A DNA stretch of 44,062 bases from Ophiostoma sp. CBS 140.51 (lineage: Eukaryota; Ascomycota; Sordariomycetes; Ophiostomatales; Ophiostomataceae): contig JANSLP010000269.1 of NCBI GenBank assembly GCA_029298735.1, positions 1-44,062 of the forward strand, in the 5' to 3' direction. The notes beneath the pieces were generated by a model that was not told the origin of the DNA, searched no databases, and worked only from the letters and a program-made list of their open reading frames with translations. A program made the translations under genes and the position numbers. Each line of letters opens with the position of its first letter. Positions within the stretch are counted from its first letter, which is position 1. Positions 38,913-44,062 of this stretch are shown piece after piece.

Positions 38913-40208
38913 TCACACAAACAGACCGACCCATGCCTTCTTGGTCGTCACGTCCGACATGCAATTGTCGACAGCACAGAGGATAGCCTTGCCGTCGGCG
39001 ACAAAGACGACAGGCGGTGCAGCAGCAGCTTTCGACGTGCTACCACTACTAGCACCCTCCTTTTCCTTTTTCAGACAGTTGCGGCGGTTCTCGTAGCACG
39101 ATTTGCAAAACACGTGACCACACGTGGTGACGGCCCAAAAGTAGTGTTCTTCGCGGTCTTTGCGGTTGCGCGACGTCTTTTTCTTGGGGGGTTCATTTGT
39201 GGCTGCCTCCTGTGCCTCGTCCGGATCATAGGCCAGCTCGACGTCGCAGCCAGCACAGACGGCGACGAGGTCTTCACCGGTGGTGCGTGTATAGCCGTCC
39301 GGAGCGGCGGCGGGGGCTGGGTAGACTGGTCGTCGCGGGACATCCGGGTGCGCGTGAGCTTGCGGGAAGCCGTGTTGGTGCGGGTGTTGATGTGGATAAG
39401 GGTTCACAAACAGGCCGCCGTTGAATTGGTAGTTGAGGTCCGGCACATTGTTGCCCAGCGGGTTGCCGCCCATGCCCATCACCTCGTCGAATATGAACCG
39501 TTCGTTGCCAAAGCCGAAAGCGGGAATGCCCATGCCGCGCATCACCTCAGGTCTAACGGGGCGGTTGGCCGCGCGTGCTTGGGACCGGCTCTGGTGGCGG
39601 GCACTTCGGACGCGGCGGTTGTGAGCGGCGGCCGCGGCTGCTGCTGATCCCCCTCCCCCACCTCCTCCGAAAGCCATGCTGGCCAGTTGGGCGACGCCGC
39701 TCAGGCGCTCGCTGAGATTGCCAAAGATGGAGCCGCGGGACCCTGCGTCCTCTCTTTGGTCCTGCAGCTGCTGCCGATGGTACGCGACGGCCTCTTGCCG
39801 GAGCATGTCTTCCTGTTGGCGCATGAGGTTCTGCAGATGGTCCCGTTGTTGTTGGATGATTCTCATTTGTTCACGTTCAAAGTCCGGGTCGGGGTAAACA
39901 AGGCCGTTGCGTCTGTTTGTGTTGTTGTTTCCGCTGCCGTGACTTCTGCTCCCCTGGATCACGACGTCGTCGTCGTCGTTGACGTCGGTCAAGTCAATCA
40001 CATTGGACGACTGTGCGGACGCGGCTGCGGCTGATCTTGACGGCCGCGTTGACCGTGACGATCGTGCTGCTGACCGCGCCGCTGTTCGAAAGGGATGTGA
40101 GGAAGGGTCTGCATTGTTGTGTGCGTGTGCGTACTGCAAGACAGGGCTGTCGGGTTCTTCAGTCAAGTCGATAATGTCGTCTAGCTCGGGCCTCGTTGGC
40201 CGCGCCAT
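38913..40208 (-). CDS. RING-type protein with SUMO-interacting motifs (STUbL-like)
   Basis: A predicted E3 ligase-type protein, possibly a SUMO-targeted ubiquitin ligase acting in the nucleus. The frame extends to 40556, but the ATG at 40208 is chosen because the SUMO-interacting motif D-I-I-D-L-T-E-E lies ten residues after it and the upstream part has no pattern; this gives 431 residues. A second motif, V-I-D-L-T-D-V followed by a run of Asp, is near residue 70. The centre has a Gln/Arg-rich coiled coil, a poly-Gly/poly-Ala stretch and a His/Pro-rich stretch. The C-terminal third has C-A-G-C, then T-T-C-G-H-V-F-C-K-S-C-Y and later C-A-V-D-N-C, a RING-like metal-binding set with a long low-complexity insertion. 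It is annotated in related fungi as a cell cycle control protein. It probably lies outside the enzyme block. Confidence 0.85.
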   Translation of the reverse strand: MARPTRPELDDIIDLTEEPDSPVLQYAHAHNNADPSSHPFRTAARSAARSSRSTRPSRSAAAASAQSSNVIDLTDVNDDDDVVIQGSRSHGSGNNNTNRRNGLVYPDPDFEREQMRIIQQQRDHLQNLMRQQEDMLRQEAVAYHRQQLQDQREDAGSRGSIFGNLSERLSGVAQLASMAFGGGGGGGSAAAAAAAHNRRVRSARHQSRSQARAANRPVRPEVMRGMGIPAFGFGNERFIFDEVMGMGGNPLGNNVPDLNYQFNGGLFVNPYPHQHPHQHGFPQAHAHPDVPRRPVYPAPAAAPDGYTRTTGEDLVAVCAGCDVELAYDPDEAQEAATNEPPKKKTSRNRKDREEHYFWAVTTCGHVFCKSCYENRRNCLKKEKEGASSGSTSKAAAAPPVVFVADGKAILCAVDNCMSDVTTKKAWVGLFV

Positions 40209-40900
40209 TGTGGGGGAAGAGTGAGTCGATTGTCGTCGGCCGCGTTGGAGAAGTGATGCTGTCGCGATGCTATCGTGATGTGGATGAGGGAGAGTTGAAG
40301 CGGGGAGATATGCGTGCACGAATGCACAAATACAACGATTTAATTGTGTGAACTTTATTAGTGGGCCGTCACAGCGGGGCTCCAGAAAGCAGGTTTGAAC
40401 ACAACAAACCTCTGGCGGAAGACGGCAAACGGCAGGCGCCAGGCTGCAAGGCACTAGTGGGTTGTGATGTGTGGGGGGCAAATGGAATGCGGCGTTAAGG
40501 CAGCCTGGCCGAGTGGCTACAGCACAACGAGATATGCCTTTGAGCCCTGATAACACCTCAACCCCGGGTGCGATACGCTGGCCTGCAAGGGAGAAAAAAG
40601 TTATTAGTAAACACTAGAACGAGGAACGTCACGTTAAGTCACTGGAACGTGAGAGGGTTTAGAGATGAAAAATGAGAATGCGCTTTTGAATCGACGATAA
40701 ATACCAGTACAAGATAGCAGGGAAAGAGAAAAGCAAGAGACAACAAAAGAAGAACAAAGTGACAAAATAGACACCAGGTTGCAGATATAAAAACAGAATA
40801 CACATGCTCCGACCAGCCATTATCCTTATCCGAAACAAGTTGTCAAAGAGAGGAAGACAAGACGAGAAGAGAAGACACTTCGTGTCTTGTTTGCGTCTGT
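40209..40900. other. intergenic region upstream of the RING gene and after PRP19
   Basis: 692 bp holding the RING gene promoter and the 3' flank of PRP19. It contains a degenerate tRNA-like segment (about 40500-40590). The rest is A/G-rich with no gene. Confidence 0.5.
40500..40590 (+). pseudogene. degenerate tRNA-like relic (Leu/Ser type)
   Basis: The segment begins GGCAGCC and contains TGGCCGAGTGG, a perfect A-box of the Leu/Ser tRNA type. About 55 bases later GGTGCGATACGC resembles a damaged B-box. The acceptor arms pair poorly and no clean anticodon stem can be drawn, so it is at most a decayed tRNA gene or tRNA-derived element. Confidence 0.3.
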
Positions 40901-42346
40901 CTACTCCTTCCCTCCCACCACCGTCACAACACCGTCTGCATTCACCGACAGCAGCTGCTTAGCGTGGGCACCCCATTGCACGGCAACTGCGGGCGTCGCG
41001 CTCGACAGGGTCTGCGACCACTTCTTTGAAGACTTGGCGTAGTGCTGGACAGTCAGGCCGGCCGGGCCTGCAGTGGCCAAGAACTGGCCCGAGTAGTCCC
41101 AGCTGAGAGCAGAAACGGCACTGCCAATGTCGAGGACCTTGGCCGTGGCGGCGTCGCCCTCCTTGCGCAAGTCGAAAATGGTGACGGTGGTCTGGCCCTT
41201 GGCCGTGGCGGCGATCCAGTAGCCGTTTTCCGAAAAGACGAGCGCCTGGACGGGCGCGCCAAGCACAAAGGATGTGGCCAGCTCGCCCGTCTTGGTCATG
41301 TAGACCTGGACCTCGCCCGTGGTGGACGTGCCGGCGGCCAGCAAATGGCCGTCGGGGTGGAACGCGCAAGACGTGAGGGAGGACGTGCTGTGTGCGCGGC
41401 TGACGCGGGTACCGTTATCGAGGTCATAGAGGGCAATCGTCTTGTCGGCACCGACGGATGCCAAAATGCGTCCCGAAGGGTGGACGGCGAGACCGGTGAC
41501 GGCGCCGGCGTGTGACTTGAGCGTGGCCACTTCGGCGCCCGCCTCGTAAATCTTGACGGCGCCTTTGGTGGTGCCAAAGACGATGCGCGTCCCGGCGGTC
41601 CACAGGGCTGTCGTGACGGGCTCGCCCACCTCGAACGTGCGCTCGAGCTTCTGGGCGGCGACGGCAAAGATGGCCACGGTGCCGTCCAGACCAGCAATGG
41701 CGGCGTACTGTCCGTCGGCGCTTTCGACATTAATGGACGTGGCACGAGACACAGGCAAGTCTTCCGACGCCACCGGCTCAAAGGCGGCCACGTCATCGTT
41801 GGACGCCCAGTCGGCCGGCACGCCGCGCTTCTTGCGGGACTTGGACAGGGTCTTGTGTGTCTCGTCGACCACTTCGGACAGTGCTGAGGGCAACTCCTCA
41901 TTGTCGACCGCCATGCTGTCGGTGTCACCACCGCTGGCAGCGGTGACGGTGACACTGGCCAACGACTGCCTCGCCTCGTCGCGCTCCTTGGTCACTCGGG
42001 CAATGACGCGGATGGCGGCGTCGTGCTGGTAGAGTGCCGTGGCGAGCTCCATGCGTGTTTGGGCGAGCTGTTCCTGCAAGGTGTACGTCTCGAGCGCCAA
42101 AGAGTCCCATTCGTTTTGGAACGTGGCCAGCAGGGCCGGGATGGACGTGAGGGTTGGTGGGCGGGGCCGCACGACGCGGCCAGCTTTGAGGGGGAGCAGG
42201 TCCTCGACATCGAGCTCGGCGTCAGTGCCTGGTTCTTTGCCGTGTTCTTCAATGTATTTTTCAATCAAGCGCTTCTCGTAGACGGTGCCCGTCTTTTTGG
42301 AGACGACGGGCACCTCGGCCGCCTCGCCGGAGATGGCGCAGAGCAT
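40901..42346 (-). CDS. prp19: pre-mRNA-processing factor 19, U-box E3 ligase of the spliceosome
   Basis: PRP19 is the core of the NineTeen complex, which ubiquitylates spliceosome proteins and stabilises the active spliceosome in the nucleus. A single exon of 481 codons, the usual fungal length. The N-terminal U-box begins at residue 1 (M-L-C-A-I-S-G-E, P-V-V-S-K-K-T-G, Y-E-K-R-L-I-E-K-Y-I) and ends near residue 60 with D-L-L-P-L-K. The Prp19 coiled-coil tetramerisation region follows (S-I-P-A-L-L-A-T-F-Q-N-E-W-D-S). From about residue 200 there are WD40 repeats forming a propeller. It is an essential housekeeping gene that marks the conserved right flank. It is divergent from the OHCU decarboxylase. 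Identification is firm from the U-box and the linker. Confidence 0.97.
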   Translation of the reverse strand: MLCAISGEAAEVPVVSKKTGTVYEKRLIEKYIEEHGKEPGTDAELDVEDLLPLKAGRVVRPRPPTLTSIPALLATFQNEWDSLALETYTLQEQLAQTRMELATALYQHDAAIRVIARVTKERDEARQSLASVTVTAASGGDTDSMAVDNEELPSALSEVVDETHKTLSKSRKKRGVPADWASNDDVAAFEPVASEDLPVSRATSINVESADGQYAAIAGLDGTVAIFAVAAQKLERTFEVGEPVTTALWTAGTRIVFGTTKGAVKIYEAGAEVATLKSHAGAVTGLAVHPSGRILASVGADKTIALYDLDNGTRVSRAHSTSSLTSCAFHPDGHLLAAGTSTTGEVQVYMTKTGELATSFVLGAPVQALVFSENGYWIAATAKGQTTVTIFDLRKEGDAATAKVLDIGSAVSALSWDYSGQFLATAGPAGLTVQHYAKSSKKWSQTLSSATPAVAVQWGAHAKQLLSVNADGVVTVVGGKE

Positions 42347-43094
42347 GTCGGGAGGTGAGGAGGGTAGAGGAAGTGTCGGCAGGGAGGTTGAGAAGAGGCG
42401 GTGGTTGGGAGGTAGGTCGAAAGGTCGTTGACAAAGAAGGGGTATCGTCGTCGAGTCGTAGTCGAGCCAAAGTGGGAAAGAGTGTGAAGAATTGGAATGT
42501 TGAGAGCGATCGATTAGAAAGAGCGACCTTCCAACAACTCGTTGGTCGTGCCTGCCTTGTGCGTCGCGTCGAAATATTTTATGCTAGGTCAGGCACGGCT
42601 AGCCAATCAGGTGCCGTACTGATAAGATAGTAGGTACGTGCTGCTGTCAGTTCTGGCATATGGGGAACTTGAATACAATAGAACGGTCGACGACATGCTT
42701 CTTGGTTGAGTCTACTCTACTGTTGCTTCTTTGTGTTTACTTGCTTTTCTTTTCTTTTCTTTTTATTCCTTCTTCCTCTTTGACTATCCCTTCTTGCACG
42801 TTTTGCGCGTCTTTCATGGCAAGTCGACAACACCCACCTGACTTCTTTTGGCGCGCGCCTTTCCCAGCTTGCAATCGGCGCCGTCCGCCTGATTCAGCGG
42901 CCAACGCCGGCCAAACGTCTCCAGAAGTGCCCCAAAAATGGTCGAGAACCACCTAAAACTGCAGGCTGGCTGCAGGCGAGCTTCACAAGCTCCAGTATAA
43001 GTAGATCCTATCACCGCATCCGTCACCACATCACATCTGGTGACTTCAGTATCGTGACTTGAACAACAATTGCTTTCCGAATCTCATCGTCACC
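42347..43094. other. divergent promoter region of PRP19 and OHCU decarboxylase
   Basis: 748 bp without a gene. A pyrimidine-rich tract is at about 42720-42785, a TATA-like TATAAG near 42996, and a TCGG-N6-CCGC element at 42875-42888 about 210 bp before the decarboxylase start. Confidence 0.5.
42875..42888. promoter_or_regulatory. UaY-like site TCGG-N6-CCGC upstream of OHCU decarboxylase
   Basis: TCGG-CGCCGT-CCGC has one mismatch in the right arm. In Aspergillus, UaY activates purine-use genes through TCGG-N6-CCGA. The gene downstream belongs to urate breakdown, so a UaY-type site here makes sense. Confidence 0.45.
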
Positions 43095-43755
43095 ATGTCG
43101 TCTCTCAGTCTACCGCACGTTTCGACGCTCGGCTCTCTCGCCGATGAGGAGATCACGGCCGCCCTCGACCTGCTCTTTGAGCCCAGCAACGATCTCCACG
43201 TCCTGTCACTACCGGCTATTCAAGCCGCTGCTTCTTCGGGGTCAATCAACTCCTGGGACGACGTCGCCGACATTGTGCGTGCCCAGCTGCTCAACCTGCA
43301 GAGCCAAGTAGCCACATTCCGTGAAGTCGCGCCGGCCCCGGCACGCCTGTCCGCCAAGTCCAAGCTGCTGGGCATCCTGGGCGCGCACCCGCGTTTGGGG
43401 GCGAAAAAGGTCGAGTCCGCCCAAAGTGTGGCAGAGCAGGCGCAACTGAACAAGTCGTCCGCCGAAGAGGCAGCTAAACTGGCAGCCCTCAATGCCGAGT
43501 ACGAGGCGGCGTTCCCTGGCCTGATTTACGTCGTCTTTGTCAATGGCCGGTCACGGGACGTAATTATGGAAAACATGCGGGCGCGCATTGCGCGGGGTGT
43601 CTATGCCCAGGAGGAGGTTGAAGCCATTGAGGTGAGTCCGTGGAGGGTGTTCTTTTCATTATCCCTGTGATTTATATGAGTGCTGACTGACATCACAGGC
43701 CATGGCCAGCATTGCCAAAGACCGTGCCAGCAAGCTGCCGCAAGAGAGTGCATAA
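43095..43755 (+). CDS. OHCU decarboxylase (urate catabolism)
   Basis: 2-Oxo-4-hydroxy-4-carboxy-5-ureidoimidazoline decarboxylase performs the third step from urate to S-allantoin, probably in peroxisomes or cytosol. Two exons, 43095-43631 and 43699-43755, with a 67-nt intron (GTGAGT to ACAG), give 197 residues. The ATG at 43095 is used because upstream in-frame codons show no pattern. The G-A-H-P-R-L-G-A-K motif contains the catalytic His, S-V-A-E-Q-A-Q-L is the following helix, and F-V-N-G-R-S-R-D-V-I-M-E is the conserved substrate-pocket segment. The N-terminal half is shorter in pattern, but the length matches fungal relatives. A UaY-like site lies upstream. It is not functionally linked to the enzyme block. 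Confidence 0.92.
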
Positions 43756-44062
43756 AGGCGGAAGTGGATTGAGGAATAGAGGATCAACATCATGTCTTTG
43801 GACAAAATAAATAATAGTCGGATACCAAGTACATACAGGCATTGCCCATACATATCTGATCTTGATGCTAAGTGAACACTGGCTGGTGATGTTTCGCCAA
43901 ACAATTTGTCCTTTGACACCAAACAATCTTCAGCAACTTAGACAGAGATGTCTTTTGAAATCCAAATCTCATTCTTAGATCATCTAGATATCATAGAATT
44001 GTATTGCTCTGTAATTGAACGGACTGTTTTGTGTATTTTTGTTTTGCCATTTGATAAATTAT
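43756..44062. other. 3' flank of OHCU decarboxylase to window end
   Basis: 307 AT-rich bases. Minus-strand frames at 43659-43926 overlap the decarboxylase end and have no family pattern. Nothing further is seen. Confidence 0.4.

Noticed and set aside
40209..40556. N-terminal extension of the RING protein frame
   Set aside because: It crosses likely promoter sequence and lacks any conserved pattern; the SUMO-interacting motif lies just after the chosen start.
1..44062. Core biosynthetic gene (PKS, NRPS, prenyltransferase, terpene synthase), transposase or CRISPR array
   Set aside because: Looked for characteristic motifs and repeat structures and found none; no intact mobile element is visible.

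Overview
This 44-kb window is eukaryotic DNA from a filamentous ascomycete (Pezizomycotina, most likely a Sordariomycete). The evidence is short GT-AG introns of about 50-80 nt, often with CTAAC or CTGAC branch sites; two Zn2Cys6 regulators with fungal middle-homology regions; fungal-type sugar-porter, Baeyer-Villiger monooxygenase and PaxM-like FAD monooxygenase families; and fungal PRP19 and OHCU decarboxylase at the right end. The species cannot be fixed from the sequence.

Layout: positions 678-37527 form a dense accessory block of oxidoreductases and hydrolases with its own regulators and transporters. In order: Zn2Cys6 regulator 1 (+), sugar-porter MFS transporter (+), a decayed MFS transporter fused through an intron to a decayed old-yellow-enzyme gene (+), a decayed dienelactone hydrolase (-), zinc alcohol dehydrogenase (-), aldehyde dehydrogenase (+), epoxide hydrolase (-), FAD monooxygenase with a C-terminal polytopic membrane domain (+), Zn2Cys6 regulator 2 (-), Baeyer-Villiger monooxygenase 1 (+), secreted type-B carboxylesterase (-), SDR 1 (-), Baeyer-Villiger monooxygenase 2 (+), SDR 2 (-), and an HSL-type alpha/beta hydrolase (+). 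From about 38.9 kb rightward the genes look like conserved housekeeping loci: a RING protein with SUMO-interacting motifs (-), PRP19 (-) and OHCU decarboxylase (+).

No polyketide synthase, NRPS, prenyltransferase or terpene synthase is visible. The enzyme set (alcohol to ketone, ketone to lactone, lactone opening, epoxide opening, aldehyde to acid, plus uptake and regulators) reads best as a catabolic or modification cluster for an alicyclic or terpenoid compound rather than a backbone-building cluster. That is inference. Many genes are in divergent pairs, and several intergenic regions carry a perfect TCGG-N6-CCGA inverted repeat (3599, 12699, 24300, 24498, 31761), a type of site recognised by Zn2Cys6 dimers, which suggests common control.

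Three neighbouring genes (MFS 2, OYE, DLH; 7480-10814) are pseudogenes, and several of their lesions look like C-to-T or G-to-A transitions. An antisense F-box/LRR-like relic lies across the promoter of the first transporter. The intron-rich gene models here were assembled by hand from frame, splice-site and family pattern. Splice sites are therefore predictions, although every intact multi-exon model keeps a single open frame.
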